Assembly (NCBI RefSeq): GCF_003935425.1
Contig: NZ_RHQN01000011.1
Location: 1 to 64,000 of the forward strand
Origin: Pseudomonas sp. v388
Lineage (GTDB): Bacteria > Pseudomonadota > Gammaproteobacteria > Pseudomonadales > Pseudomonadaceae
Reading direction: 5' to 3'
DNA: 64,000 nt
This document shows positions 1 through 10,467 of this stretch, piece by piece (position 1 is the first letter of the stretch; every line of letters starts with the position of its first letter). A program made the position numbers and the translations under genes. A model generated the notes under the pieces. The model ran no database searches and had not been told where the DNA came from. It was given only the letters and a program-made list of their open reading frames with translations.

Positions 1-111
1 TCAAAACACCTGCAACTCATTGAATCGCAAGGCTTTTTCGTTTCCGTCTGCGCCGGAAGTGGGGCGAATTATAGAGAGATTGGAGAGCGCGTCAACACAT
101 ATTTCAAGTTT

Positions 112-723
112 TTACAGAACCCGCCGGCCTGGTCGAGGCCAGGCGCGGATTCGCCTTGCAATCACTGGGATCCGGAAGGCCAGAAGCACTGCTCCGAGGA
201 CGGCATATAAGGCCCACTCCTTGAGATCTGCCCGTACGATCCAGAACATATGCAGCAAACCCAGCCCCAGAATGACGTAGACAAGCCTGTGAAGTTTCTT
301 CCAACGGGCACCCAAGCGTCGCTGACTGTATCGATTCGATGTTACGGCGAGAGCCAGCAAGCCAAGAAAGGCTATCGCACCAACAATGATGTAAGGACGC
401 TTGACCAACTCCACGCCCAACTGCCCCCAATCCAGCCCGAGGATAAACAGTGCGTACATCGTCATGTGCATGACCACGTAGGCGAAACACCACAACCCCA
501 GCTGCCGGCGCACTACGATCCAGCCTGGCCAGCCGGTGAGCCGCTGCAACGGCGTCATCGTCAGCGTGATCAATAGCATGATCAATGTCGCCAACCCGAA
601 CCGATCCACCAGCACCTTTCCCGGATCAGGTCCGAGCGCGAAGATCCAGGCTTGATAAAGCCATAACACCGGTGCAACACATGCTGCGAGGAACACTCCC
701 AGACGCCAGAGTGGATATCTCAT
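112..723 (-). CDS. msrQ: Heme-binding membrane subunit MsrQ of the methionine sulfoxide reductase system
   Basis: MsrQ is an inner-membrane b-type cytochrome that passes electrons from the respiratory chain to the periplasmic reductase MsrP, which repairs oxidised methionines in envelope proteins. The 203-residue product has several hydrophobic segments in a YedZ-like layout, with histidines in membrane segments (for example the VVMHMTMY region near residue 84 and the KLHRLVYV region near 143) suited to heme ligation. Its ATG overlaps the stop of msrP by one base, so the two are translated as a pair. Length is normal for the family. The assignment is strong because of the msrP partner. Confidence 0.93.
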   Translation of the reverse strand: MRYPLWRLGVFLAACVAPVLWLYQAWIFALGPDPGKVLVDRFGLATLIMLLITLTMTPLQRLTGWPGWIVVRRQLGLWCFAYVVMHMTMYALFILGLDWGQLGVELVKRPYIIVGAIAFLGLLALAVTSNRYSQRRLGARWKKLHRLVYVILGLGLLHMFWIVRADLKEWALYAVLGAVLLAFRIPVIARRIRAWPRPGRRVL

Positions 724-1736
724 CAGTAGTCCTTCCTCAAATCCATGCCGCTATATAAGGAGGCAACCTCCTCGGCATAGCCATTGAACATTTCGGTCTG
801 CCGAACATTGGGGCTGAACAGCCCGCTGGGCAAGCGTCGCTCGCGGGCCTGGGTCCAACGTGGATGATCCACAGTCGGATTGACGTTGGCATAGAAGCCG
901 TATTCATTGGCCGCGATGCTTTGCCAGGTTGTCTTGGGTTGTTCACTCACCAGACTGATACGCACGATGGACTTCACGCTCTTGAAGCCGTACTTCCACG
1001 GCACCACCAACCGCAACGGCGCGCCGTTCTGGTTAGGCAGCTCCCGTCCATACATACCCACGGCGAGAATCGCCAAAGGGTGCATCGCCTCATCCAGCCG
1101 TAACCCCTCTACATACGGCCAGTCGATCAGCGCAAAGTCCGAACGCTGGCCAGGCATCGTCTTGGGGTCCAGCAGTGTTTCGAAACGGATGTATCTGGCC
1201 TTGGAGGTTGGCTCGACCTGTTTGAGCAACTCGGAAATCGGGAAACCTATCCAGGGAATGACCATCGACCAGGCCTCTACGCAGCGCAGCCGGTAGATTC
1301 GCTCTTCGAGCTGGTAAGGCTTCATGAAGTCTTCCAGCGCATAACGACCGGGCCTGGCGACTTCGCCATCGATGACCACACTCCAGGGCTCGGTCTTCAG
1401 CGCCCCGGCGTTATTGGCCGGGTCGCCCTTGTCGGTACCAAACTCATAGAAGTTGTTGTAGTGGGTCGCATCCTTGAACGGGGTGATCGCCTCCCCTTTC
1501 ACGTTTACGGCGCCCCACTGGGTCGCAGGCAGTTTCTCGGCGAACCACGCAGGAGGTTTTCCCGCTTCCACATCGGCATAACGCGCCGGGTCGGCGGCGC
1601 CTGCCCATTGGGGTATTGCAGATACGGCAAGGCCGGCCATGGAACCGGCGAGCAACGAGCGTCTGGACAGATAGAGGGTTTCGGGCGTGACGTCCGACTC
1701 TTTACAGTCGGACGCAGAGGGCAGCTTGATTAACAT
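723..1736 (-). CDS. msrP: Periplasmic methionine sulfoxide reductase catalytic subunit MsrP
   Basis: MsrP is a molybdopterin enzyme that reduces methionine sulfoxide in periplasmic proteins, taking electrons from MsrQ. The 337-residue protein starts with a twin-arginine signal (SRRSLLAG, arginines 25-26) followed by a hydrophobic stretch and a likely cleavage site after AGA near residue 47, which fits export of a folded cofactor-bearing enzyme. The sulfite-oxidase fold follows, with the conserved molybdenum-ligand cysteine in the [10 protein letters not shown] motif at about residue 152. It is the upstream member of the msrPQ pair. Start, signal and length (close to the roughly 334 residues of E. 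coli YedY) agree. Confidence 0.95.
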   Translation of the reverse strand: MLIKLPSASDCKESDVTPETLYLSRRSLLAGSMAGLAVSAIPQWAGAADPARYADVEAGKPPAWFAEKLPATQWGAVNVKGEAITPFKDATHYNNFYEFGTDKGDPANNAGALKTEPWSVVIDGEVARPGRYALEDFMKPYQLEERIYRLRCVEAWSMVIPWIGFPISELLKQVEPTSKARYIRFETLLDPKTMPGQRSDFALIDWPYVEGLRLDEAMHPLAILAVGMYGRELPNQNGAPLRLVVPWKYGFKSVKSIVRISLVSEQPKTTWQSIAANEYGFYANVNPTVDHPRWTQARERRLPSGLFSPNVRQTEMFNGYAEEVASLYSGMDLRKDY

Positions 1737-1800
1737 GAAAACTCCGCGACCTAAGGGGACTGATGCACCAGTAGTTCACGGAGTATGAGCCTAAATCAGC

Positions 1801-2658
1801 TCAATCGATCGTCTTGCGACGACGCATGTGCAACAAATATTGAATCGGGCCGGACAGCGCATAGGCAAGAAATATCAGCAACAGGATACGCGGTGGATCG
1901 CTGAATACCACGGCGAACACCAGCACCACGGCGAGTATCGCCACGAACGGCACCCGGCCCTTCAGGTCCAGCTCCTTGAAGCTGTTGTACTTGATGTTGC
2001 TGACCATCAGCATCCCGGCAGCCGCCACCAGCAGCGCAACCAGGAACGACAGTTTAGAGCCCTGGATACCGAAATCGCTGAATGCCCAGACCGTACCGGC
2101 GACCACACCTGCAGCCGCCGGGCTGGCCAGACCAATGAAGTAGCGCTTGTCGGCCTTGCCCACCTGGGTGTTGAAACGCGCCAGGCGCAACGCAGCACCC
2201 GCCACATAGATAAAGGCCACCATCCAGCCAACCTTGCCCATGTCATCCAGCGCCCAGCCAAACGCCAACAGTGCCGGCGCGACGCCGAACGCGACCATGT
2301 CCGAAAGGGAATCGTACTCGGCACCGAACGCGCTTTGCGTGTTGGTCATGCGGGCCACACGCCCGTCCAGACCGTCAAGCACCATCGCAACGAAGATGGC
2401 GATGGCGGCAAACGCGAAATATTTGCTGGCACTGGCCGTGTCACCGGCGCTCAGGGCGCTTTGCGCGCTCATCGAACTGATGATGGAGTAGAACCCGGCA
2501 AACAGATTGGCGGTGGTGAACAGGTTGGGCAGCAGATAGATGCCACGGTGCCGGACCTTGCGGCCTTCGGCGTCGTGACCTTCTTCTACATGTTCATCGA
2601 TAGGCAGCAGACTTTCGGCGTCAGAGGCCTTGTTCGGCTCTTCAGGACGTTCGCTCAT
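1801..2658 (-). CDS. pssA: CDP-diacylglycerol--serine O-phosphatidyltransferase
   Basis: This enzyme joins CDP-diacylglycerol and serine to make phosphatidylserine, the precursor of phosphatidylethanolamine. It is a multi-spanning membrane protein with the complete CDP-alcohol phosphatidyltransferase signature DG-x2-AR-x8-G-x3-D-x3-D at about residues 98-120 (DGRVAR ... DSLSD). A hydrophilic acidic N-terminus of about 40 residues precedes the first membrane segment. Two ATGs lie two codons apart (2664 and 2658). The AAGG ribosome site is too close to the first and well spaced for the second, so I chose 2658 (285 residues). It is a membrane-type PssA, unlike the phospholipase-D-type enzyme of E. 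coli. It lies downstream of ilvC. Confidence 0.93.
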   Translation of the reverse strand: MSERPEEPNKASDAESLLPIDEHVEEGHDAEGRKVRHRGIYLLPNLFTTANLFAGFYSIISSMSAQSALSAGDTASASKYFAFAAIAIFVAMVLDGLDGRVARMTNTQSAFGAEYDSLSDMVAFGVAPALLAFGWALDDMGKVGWMVAFIYVAGAALRLARFNTQVGKADKRYFIGLASPAAAGVVAGTVWAFSDFGIQGSKLSFLVALLVAAAGMLMVSNIKYNSFKELDLKGRVPFVAILAVVLVFAVVFSDPPRILLLIFLAYALSGPIQYLLHMRRRKTID

Positions 2659-2760
2659 GGACATTACCTTGCAGCGGTTTGAAAAAATTCGACAGGTGTC
2701 TGCGGCGAGGGTTCGCCGGCAAACGATGCAGCTTTATACCAGAGCCTTGCCCCAGAACGA

Positions 2761-2788
2761 AAAAACGCGACCGATTGGCCGCGTTTTT
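2761..2788 (-). terminator. Rho-independent terminator after ilvC
   Basis: Inverted repeat AAAAACGCG (2761-2769) with CGCGTTTTT (2780-2788). Read on the minus strand the stem runs into a T run, just past the ilvC stop at 2804, so it should end the ilvIHC transcript. The T/A symmetry means it could also act weakly on the other strand. Confidence 0.8.
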
Positions 2789-2803
2789 CAGGAAGCCGTG
2801 AAC

Positions 2804-3832
<1,029 letters not shown>

Positions 3833-3867
3833 TTATCTCGGCCTTCAGGCCATTTTTGCTAAATGAG

Positions 3868-4359
3868 TCAGATGCTCAGCACTTTGTCGCCACGGGCAAT
3901 GCCCGTGACACCACTGCGTACGGTTTCAAGGATAGCGGCAGTGCCGATGGCCTGAATGAAGCTGTCCAGTTTGTCGCTGGTGCCGCTCAGTTGCACGGTG
4001 TACACACTGGCGGTCACGTCAACGATCTGCCCGCGGAAGATGTCCGTGGTGCGTTTGATCTCGGCACGCTGCGCGCCGGTCGCCTTGACCTTGACCAGCA
4101 TCAGTTCGCGCTCGATGTGAGCGCTCTCCGACAGATCGACCAGCTTGACCACTTCGACCAGCTTGTTGAGGTTCTTGGTGATCTGCTCGATCACCTCATC
4201 ATGGCCGACGGTGGTCAGCGTCAGACGCGACAGGGTCGGGTCTTCGGTTGGCGCCACGGTCAGGCTTTCGATGTTGTAGTTACGCTGCGAGAACAATCCG
4301 ACGACACGAGACAACGCACCCGGTTCGTTTTCCAGCAGAAGGGAAATGATGTGCCGCAT
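3868..4359 (-). CDS. ilvH: Acetolactate synthase small (regulatory) subunit
   Basis: This is the regulatory subunit of acetohydroxyacid synthase. It binds valine through its ACT domain and stimulates and feedback-regulates the catalytic subunit. The chosen start gives a 163-residue protein beginning MRHIISLLLENEPGALSRV, the classic ACT domain N-terminus. The reading frame is open further upstream, but that part overlaps ilvI and does not match the family. The ATG lies two bases after the ilvI stop, which implies translational coupling and matched subunit production. Confidence 0.96.
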   Translation of the reverse strand: MRHIISLLLENEPGALSRVVGLFSQRNYNIESLTVAPTEDPTLSRLTLTTVGHDEVIEQITKNLNKLVEVVKLVDLSESAHIERELMLVKVKATGAQRAEIKRTTDIFRGQIVDVTASVYTVQLSGTSDKLDSFIQAIGTAAILETVRSGVTGIARGDKVLSI

Positions 4360-4361
4360 GA

Positions 4362-6086
4362 TTATGTCCGCTCCGTCTTGCTCAACCACATATCGCGCAT
4401 GGAGCCGTCCTTGATTTGCATCGGGTAGACGTGCTCGGTCACATCGACCTGAATGTCGATGAACACCAACCGATCCTTCATGGCAAACGCCTCTTCCATC
4501 ATCGGCTTGAGGTCCTTGAGTTCGGTCACGCGCATGCCGACATGACCGTAGGCCTCGACCAACTTGACGAAGTCAGGCAGCGATTCCATGTAGGAATGCG
4601 AATGGCGAGCGCCGTAGCTCATGTCCTGCCACTGGCGAACCATGCCCAGTACGCCGTTGTTGAGCAGAATGATCTTCACCGGCAGGCCGTATTGCAGGCA
4701 GGTGGACAGTTCCTGGATGTTCATCTGGATACTGCCCTCGCCGGTCACGCAAGCGACATCGGCGTCCGGGAAGTTCAGCTTCACGCCCATGGCTGCAGGG
4801 AAACCGAAGCCCATGGTGCCCAGGCCACCGGAGTTGATCCAGCGGTTGGGCTTGTTGAAACGGTAATACTGAGCGGCGAACATCTGGTGCTGACCTACGT
4901 CGGAGGACACATAGGCGTCGCCCTTGGTCACTTCGCACAGGGTTTCGATCACGGTTTGCGGCTTGATGACGCTGCCGTCGCCACGGTTGTACGGGAACAG
5001 CTCACCACCGGCACGCCACTCGTCGATCTGCTTCCACCAGGCGGCAACGGCCTCCGGGTTCGGGGTCTCGCCGATTTCCTTGAGGGTCGCGACCATCTCG
5101 GTCAACACGCTTTCCACAGGACCGACAATAGGCACGTCGGCCTTGATGGTCTTGGAGATCGACGCCGGGTCGATGTCGATATGGATGATCTTGGCGTTGG
5201 GGCTGAATTTGGCGGCGCCGTTGATGACACGGTCATCGAAGCGGGCGCCCACGGCCAGAATGACGTCGGTGTTGTGCATCGCCAGGTTGGCGGTGTAGCT
5301 GCCGTGCATCCCCAGCATGCCGAGGAACTGACGATCGGTGCCCGGATAGCCGCCCAGCCCCATCAGCGTGTTGGTAACCGGCGCGTTGAGCAGTTGCGCC
5401 AGTTCGGTCAGCGGCGCCGAGCCATTGCCCATGACCACGCCACCACCGGCATAGATGATCGGACGCTTGGCGGCGAGGAGCATTTCCACGGCCTTGCGGA
5501 TCTGGCCCGAGTGGCCGCGGACCGCCGGGCTGTAGGAGCGCAGCTTGGCTTTCTTGGGGAAGACGTATTCGAATTTCTCGGCCGGGTTGGTCATGTCTTT
5601 CGGGATATCGACGACAACCGGACCTGGACGACCTGACTGAGCCAGGTAGAAGGCCTTTTTCAAGACTTCAGGGATTTCCGACGGATGCTTGATCATGAAG
5701 CTGTGCTTCACGATCGGCCGGGAGATACCGATCATGTCGGTTTCCTGGAACGCATCGGTTCCCACAAGGGTGCTGGCCACTTGACCCGACAGGACGACCA
5801 TCGGGATCGAATCCATGTAAGCGGTGGCGATACCGGTGATGGCGTTGGTTGCACCCGGACCGGAGGTCACCAGCACAACGCCGGCCTTGCCGGTTGCGCG
5901 GGCATAGCCGTCAGCCATGTGCGTGGCAGCCTGCTCGTGACGAACCAGAATATGGTTTACGGCAGGTTCCTTGAACAGCGCGTCGTAGACATGCAGGAGG
6001 GCACCACCCGGATACCCGTAAATGTACTCAACGCCTTCGTCACGCAAAAAGCGGACGACCATTTCAGCGCCAGATAAAAGCTCCAC
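4362..6086 (-). CDS. ilvI: Acetolactate synthase large (catalytic) subunit
   Basis: Catalytic acetohydroxyacid synthase subunit, a thiamine diphosphate- and FAD-dependent enzyme that condenses two pyruvates, or pyruvate with 2-oxobutyrate, in the first common branched-chain step. The N-terminal PYR domain contains the essential glutamate in [18 protein letters not shown] (near residue 51). The C-terminal PP domain has the cofactor motif as GEGSIQMN, with Glu in place of the usual Asp of GDG. I chose the GTG at 6086 (574 residues): the AGAGG ribosome site abuts the GTG at 6095 but is correctly spaced for 6086, and the protein then begins (M)ELLSGAEM. It heads the ilvI-ilvH-ilvC cluster. Confidence 0.96.
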   Translation of the reverse strand: MELLSGAEMVVRFLRDEGVEYIYGYPGGALLHVYDALFKEPAVNHILVRHEQAATHMADGYARATGKAGVVLVTSGPGATNAITGIATAYMDSIPMVVLSGQVASTLVGTDAFQETDMIGISRPIVKHSFMIKHPSEIPEVLKKAFYLAQSGRPGPVVVDIPKDMTNPAEKFEYVFPKKAKLRSYSPAVRGHSGQIRKAVEMLLAAKRPIIYAGGGVVMGNGSAPLTELAQLLNAPVTNTLMGLGGYPGTDRQFLGMLGMHGSYTANLAMHNTDVILAVGARFDDRVINGAAKFSPNAKIIHIDIDPASISKTIKADVPIVGPVESVLTEMVATLKEIGETPNPEAVAAWWKQIDEWRAGGELFPYNRGDGSVIKPQTVIETLCEVTKGDAYVSSDVGQHQMFAAQYYRFNKPNRWINSGGLGTMGFGFPAAMGVKLNFPDADVACVTGEGSIQMNIQELSTCLQYGLPVKIILLNNGVLGMVRQWQDMSYGARHSHSYMESLPDFVKLVEAYGHVGMRVTELKDLKPMMEEAFAMKDRLVFIDIQVDVTEHVYPMQIKDGSMRDMWLSKTERT

Positions 6087-6484
6087 GTTGTTCACCTCTA
6101 AAACGCCAGAATACCGTCCATCCGGGACGGGTCTTGATAGGTTTTACTGCCAAGCAGAGCATGAGCGACGGTGGTCGCCGACTACGTCAGCACTGACTGA
6201 GCAAGTATTGGGATGTCCCTGAGTGTTGCGGAACATTCCCACCCAGCGCGAGGTAACGCGTTGCGGGTGTTACAGGTCGGCGCGGGTGTGCGCCTCATGA
6301 TCTACTGAGAGAGTCTGCTTCTGGCAGTCCTTCTACAGCGAACTTTGGATTGTTCTGATTCGCCTCCCTCAAGTCAAGTCATCGTTGCGCTTTCTTCCTA
6401 CCAACCTGCCCTGGCGCACCGCTTCGGACGCCATCGCAACGATATGATAGCTTTCGCCGTGCACAGACATTTTAAGGAAGCAGC
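6087..6484. promoter_or_regulatory. Divergent intergenic region between ilvI and the DUF4124 gene
   Basis: About 400 bases with no credible gene. It must carry the ilvI promoter (minus strand) and the promoter of the gene at 6485. I see no leader peptide rich in Ile, Val or Leu codons and no terminator hairpin before ilvI, so classical ilv attenuation is not evident. A TATGAT hexamer at 6443-6448 is a possible -10 for the plus-strand gene, without a convincing -35. Confidence 0.5.
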
Positions 6485-6916
6485 ATGCGTTGGATGATCC
6501 TTGTGGCCGCACTGTTGGCTGCGGCAAGCGCGAGTCAGGCCGCCACGGTCTACAAATGGGTGGACGCTCAGGGCGTGACCCATTTCGATGCCCAGCCGCC
6601 TGCGGGCCAGCAGGTGCAGGAAATCAACGTGCAGAAGCCGCAACCCTCGACCGAGCCTGCCGCGTCCACGCCGTCGGCTGATCTGGAAGGTGCAGCCGAG
6701 CAGCGCAGCATCGACGCCAAGGTCAAGAACCAGATCAAGGAACAGGAAGCGCGGCGTTCGGAAAACTGCGCGACGCTGCGCACCAACCTTGCGCAGCTGC
6801 AGAACAATCCACGGGTCCGTGAAGCCACGGAAAGCGGCAGCCGACGTCTGTCGGATGAGGACCGCAAGGCTCGCATCGAAGAAACGCAAACGGCCATCAA
6901 CGACAACTGCCGTTGA
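6485..6916 (+). CDS. DUF4124 domain-containing exported protein
   Basis: A small protein of 143 residues and unknown function. It has a clear signal peptide (MRWMILVAALLAAASASQA, cleavage near residue 19), followed directly by a DUF4124 domain with the typical YKWVDAQGVTHF motif at 23-34. The rest is a hydrophilic, charged, probably helical region (about 60-143) with two cysteines (about 97 and 142) that could form a disulfide in the periplasm. An AAGGAAG ribosome site precedes the ATG. It stands alone, divergent from ilvI and convergent with yqcC. The domain is common in gammaproteobacteria; no function can be assigned from context. Confidence 0.85.
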   Translation: MRWMILVAALLAAASASQAATVYKWVDAQGVTHFDAQPPAGQQVQEINVQKPQPSTEPAASTPSADLEGAAEQRSIDAKVKNQIKEQEARRSENCATLRTNLAQLQNNPRVREATESGSRRLSDEDRKARIEETQTAINDNCR

Positions 6917-6929
6917 CGGTCGTCCTCGA

Positions 6930-7259
6930 TCAGCGGGCTTCGGCGATCAGTTGATCGAATCGAGCCAGGTGCTGTTGCAGCAGCCGGGCTTCGGCCTGAC
7001 GTCCGGCATAAACCATTTCGGCCATTTCCAGAATCCCGGACGCGTTGGGCAGCGGCAGATCCTGCTCCAGGATGATCTTCATCCGCGGCAGGAAAATCCA
7101 TTGCAGCCACTGTGCGAAATCGAGGGTATCGACGCAAAACGGTTCAGGGCTGGACAACGCGGACTCGTCGGGAGACGTCGCGTCCCACCAGCCCAAGGCC
7201 CGCAATTCGCGCTCGATCAGCAGCAATTGCTCGGCCACTTCAGGCAAGCGCTTGTCCAT
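6930..7259 (-). CDS. YqcC family protein (DUF446)
   Basis: A 109-residue cytosolic protein of the YqcC/DUF446 family. The family signature is visible as ELRALGWW near the N-terminus, FCVDTLDFAQWLQWIFLPRM in the middle, and a C-terminal helix. The family is widespread but its function is unknown. The ATG overlaps by one base the stop of the TPR lipoprotein gene, making it the third gene of an mrcB-lipoprotein-yqcC transcript. The neighbours suggest, but do not prove, a cell-envelope connection. Confidence 0.85.
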   Translation of the reverse strand: MDKRLPEVAEQLLLIERELRALGWWDATSPDESALSSPEPFCVDTLDFAQWLQWIFLPRMKIILEQDLPLPNASGILEMAEMVYAGRQAEARLLQQHLARFDQLIAEAR

Positions 7260-7999
7260 CAGGAGCTGGCCCCGGCTTTCTGCCGAGCCAGTGCCGCGCC
7301 AGCGGAATCACCCTGCTTCTCGCGAGCCTGAGCGATCAGTTCCCACAAGCTGGCCTGCAGACTCGCCCGACCATTGGCATACGTCAGACCGCGACGCGCC
7401 AGTTGCTCGGCCTGGGCCGCATCGCCCTGGGCCAGACGCACCTGAGCCAGACGATAAAGCACCTGCGGCTCACGAGGCGCGACACGCTGTGCCCGTTCCA
7501 GGCTGGACGATGCTCCATTCAGATCACCGCCGCTCTGCTGTTGCTGCGCGGTAGTCAGCAGGGCCAGTACCGGGCCATCAAGCTGCTCGTCGGCGGAAAG
7601 CCCGCCGCTGTTCGACGGAATGCCGCTCGGCGCCGACGCTGCCGGCATGTTGTAGCTGCCGGTGTTCACCGGGGCCGTATTGATCGGCGCCTGATTGACC
7701 GGCGCGGTATCGATCGGCGTATCCACACTGAACGGGGCTTGTGCGGACGGCGTGTAGACCTGGCTCGATTGCCCGGCGCCGGGCACCATGACCACGACGC
7801 CCGAGTCCTGCGGCACCGCTTGCGGCTGCTGGGCCTGAGCGGTATTGGCGCGATACGTGCCGCTGCGAGACGCCGAAACGCGCTCGCTGTTGGACACTCT
7901 GGAACCCGAATCCACGACTGGAATCGAGCCACGTTGAACACTGGCGCAGCCGTTGAGCAGGGCCAGGGCCGTAAAAGCCGGAATCCACCATCTATTCAC
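7259..7999 (-). CDS. Tetratricopeptide-repeat lipoprotein
   Basis: A 246-residue predicted lipoprotein. The N-terminus has a short hydrophobic signal and the lipobox LNGC, with the acylated cysteine at residue 18. A long low-complexity linker rich in Pro, Ala, Ser, Gln and Asn follows (about 20-140), with a repeated PV/IDTAPVNQAPINTAPVN pattern. The C-terminal part (about 145-235) consists of helical TPR-like repeats (for example ALLTTAQQQQSGGDLNGA, then VLYRLAQVRLAQGDAAQAE). It begins 16 bases after mrcB and is surely co-transcribed with it. By position it may help PBP1b in the envelope, in the manner of other lipoprotein cofactors of PBPs, but this is inference. Confidence 0.85.
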   Translation of the reverse strand: MNRWWIPAFTALALLNGCASVQRGSIPVVDSGSRVSNSERVSASRSGTYRANTAQAQQPQAVPQDSGVVVMVPGAGQSSQVYTPSAQAPFSVDTPIDTAPVNQAPINTAPVNTGSYNMPAASAPSGIPSNSGGLSADEQLDGPVLALLTTAQQQQSGGDLNGASSSLERAQRVAPREPQVLYRLAQVRLAQGDAAQAEQLARRGLTYANGRASLQASLWELIAQAREKQGDSAGAALARQKAGASS

Positions 8000-8015
8000 T
8001 TCAAACCCTCATCGC

Positions 8016-10337
8016 TTAATTCAACCAACCCTTGACCCAGTCCATCACCTCGGTAGCCGGTGCCGGAACGCCGCCGCACGTGGCGCCGGGCTGGGGTTCA
8101 CTGCCGCGAATATACGGCATCTGGACCGCATTCGGGCAGCTGCCGTCAGAACCCTGCCCGGTCTGCGCATCGACCCAGGCCTGGGTGACGTTGTCCGGCA
8201 ATGCCATGTCCAGTGGCAGCGGGTCGGCCTTGCGCATGAAGTGGGTCCACACCTGCAAGGCGCCGCTGGCACCGGTAAATGGCGTCTTGCCGTTATCGTC
8301 ACGGCCCATCCACACCACGGCCAGCAGATCCTGGCTGAAACCTGCAAACCAGCTGTCACGCGAATCGTTACTGGTGCCGGTCTTGCCCGCCAGATTCAGC
8401 GAACCGGGCAATACGCTATAGACCGATTTGGCCGTGCCTTCCCGCATGACTCGCTGCATAGCGTTCTGGACCAGATAAATGGCGCCCGGATCGAAACGCT
8501 GTTCGATCTGGAACGGGTAACGCTTGAGCGGTTCGCCTTCGGCCGTGAGCACGCTGCGAATGCCGCGCATTGGCGTGTTGAAGCCGCCGCTGGCAATCGT
8601 CTGATACATGGTCGCCACTTCCATCGGCGTCAGCCCGCCCGCACCCAGCAGCATTGACGGGAACTGCGGCCACTCGCGGCTTACGCCCAGCTTCTTGAGG
8701 GTCTTGAATACATTGGGCACGCCCAGCTCGAGACCCAGCTTGGCGGTCGACAGGTTGTAGGAATGCGCCAGCCCCTGATACAGGAAGATATTGCCATGGG
8801 AGCGGCGATCATAGTTCTGCGGCTTCCACACCTGGCCGTCGGCGCCCTTGACCTGAAACGGCTCGTCGGACACCCAACTGGTCAGCGTGTACTTGCTGGA
8901 TTGTTCCAGCGCGGTCAGGTAGATGGCCGGCTTGACCAGCGAGCCTATCGGCCGGACCGCATCGATGGCGCGGTTGAAGCCTGCGAAGCCCGCCTGACGA
9001 CTGCCCAGCAGCGCCTGCACCTCACCGGTTTCCGGGTTGGTCACGACCATGGCCGCTTCCACTTCACCGGCGCCCTTGCGCCCGGCAAGCCGCTTGAAGG
9101 TTTCATCCATCGCGGCCTGGGACTTCATCTGCAGGATCGGATCGAAACTGGTGAAGATACGCAGACCTTCTTCGGTCAAGTCTTCGTCGCGGTAATCTTC
9201 GCGCAACTGGCGTTTGACCAGATCGAGGAAACCGGGAAAGGAGCTGTCCGCCAGACTGCCGGTGCGGGTCACGCCCAGCGGCATTTTCTTGGCCGCCGCC
9301 ACCACTTCCGGCGTTGCGACGCCTTGCTGCTCCAGCAGATCGAGCACCAGGTTACGCCGTTCGAGGGCACGCTCCGGATTGCGTCGCGGGTTGTAATAGG
9401 ACGGCCCCTTGACCAGTCCGACCAGCATGGCGACCTGATGGATTTTCAGTTCCGACAGAGGCTGACTGAAGAAATACTGGCTGGCCAGGCCGAAACCGTG
9501 GACCGCCCGCTGGCCGTCCTGACCGACGAACACCTCGTTCAGATAAGCCTCGAGGATTTCCTGCTTGCTGTAGTGCAGTTCCAGCAGCATCGACATCATG
9601 GCTTCGGTGAGCTTGCGGGTCAGGCTGCGCTCGTTGGTCAGGTAGAAGTTCTTGACCAACTGTTGTGTCAGCGTACTGCCGCCCTGGCGCATCTGTCCCT
9701 GGGAGGTGTTGACCCAGATGGCCCGGGCAATCGACTTGGGCGAAACACCCCAGTGGTTGTAGAAATCCCGATCTTCCACGGTCACCAGCGCGTCGAGCAG
9801 GTACGGCGGAGCCTGATCGAGCTTGATCAGAATCCGGTCTTCAAGGTTTTTCGGATACAGGCCGCCGATCAACAACGGCTCAAGGCGCGCCACGGCCAGC
9901 TTGTTGCCGTTGCCGGAAGACAGCTGGGCGACGTAATCACCGGAAAAGCGCACGCGGATCTGCTGGGCAGAGTCGGTGCCTTCATAGAACTGGAAGCCGC
10001 GCGTGTTGAGATCAACCGTATTGCCGTTGACCGATGCCGCACCTGGCCCGTTGGCCACGCTTTCACGTCGATAGCCCAGCGCGTCGAGCTCGATGAGGAA
10101 GTCATCGCGGCTCAGTTTCTGGCCCACGAACAGTTCCAGCGGCCGCGCATACACCTTGGCAGGGATCATCCAGCGCTTGCCGGAGAATTTTTCCTGGACG
10201 ACGGCATCGAGATAAACGGCGAGGCCGGCGAGGATCACCAGGCCGACGATACTGAGCTTCAGCCCCCAGCCCAGCCACTTGCGCAGGCTGCCGGACGGTT
10301 GTTTTTTTGCTTTGCGAGGAGTACGGGATCGAGTCAT
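8016..10337 (-). CDS. mrcB: Penicillin-binding protein 1B (bifunctional transglycosylase/transpeptidase)
   Basis: PBP1b polymerises lipid II and cross-links peptidoglycan during growth. The 773-residue protein has a basic cytoplasmic tail, one membrane anchor (about 25-45), a UB2H-like regulatory domain (about 65-150), a family 51 glycosyltransferase with catalytic Glu188 in TVEDRDFYNHWG and the QGGSTLTQQLVKN motif (218-230), and a transpeptidase with SLVK (Ser466, Lys469), SYN (526-528) and KTGT (652-655). All catalytic motifs are present and the length is usual. It heads an operon with the TPR lipoprotein and yqcC, and is divergent from the kinase-like gene at 10468. Confidence 0.97.
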   Translation of the reverse strand: MTRSRTPRKAKKQPSGSLRKWLGWGLKLSIVGLVILAGLAVYLDAVVQEKFSGKRWMIPAKVYARPLELFVGQKLSRDDFLIELDALGYRRESVANGPGAASVNGNTVDLNTRGFQFYEGTDSAQQIRVRFSGDYVAQLSSGNGNKLAVARLEPLLIGGLYPKNLEDRILIKLDQAPPYLLDALVTVEDRDFYNHWGVSPKSIARAIWVNTSQGQMRQGGSTLTQQLVKNFYLTNERSLTRKLTEAMMSMLLELHYSKQEILEAYLNEVFVGQDGQRAVHGFGLASQYFFSQPLSELKIHQVAMLVGLVKGPSYYNPRRNPERALERRNLVLDLLEQQGVATPEVVAAAKKMPLGVTRTGSLADSSFPGFLDLVKRQLREDYRDEDLTEEGLRIFTSFDPILQMKSQAAMDETFKRLAGRKGAGEVEAAMVVTNPETGEVQALLGSRQAGFAGFNRAIDAVRPIGSLVKPAIYLTALEQSSKYTLTSWVSDEPFQVKGADGQVWKPQNYDRRSHGNIFLYQGLAHSYNLSTAKLGLELGVPNVFKTLKKLGVSREWPQFPSMLLGAGGLTPMEVATMYQTIASGGFNTPMRGIRSVLTAEGEPLKRYPFQIEQRFDPGAIYLVQNAMQRVMREGTAKSVYSVLPGSLNLAGKTGTSNDSRDSWFAGFSQDLLAVVWMGRDDNGKTPFTGASGALQVWTHFMRKADPLPLDMALPDNVTQAWVDAQTGQGSDGSCPNAVQMPYIRGSEPQPGATCGGVPAPATEVMDWVKGWLN

Positions 10338-10467
10338 GGGCGCGGATTATACGCACTTTGCAGGCGATCGACAGACGCTCGGGACAGCGGTTTGCAGCGC
10401 CGCGCCGAGCGGCCATAATGGCGCCCATGAGCCATCCCATTCCCATTCAATTGTTGAAGGATCGACC

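Noticed and set aside
1-111. Possible end of another gene at the left edge
   Set aside because: The 111 bases before the msrQ stop show no recognisable coding sequence; the small frame starting at 20 reads antisense into msrQ.
6087-6484. Classical ilv attenuator leader
   Set aside because: No leader peptide rich in branched-chain codons and no terminator/antiterminator pair was found upstream of ilvI.
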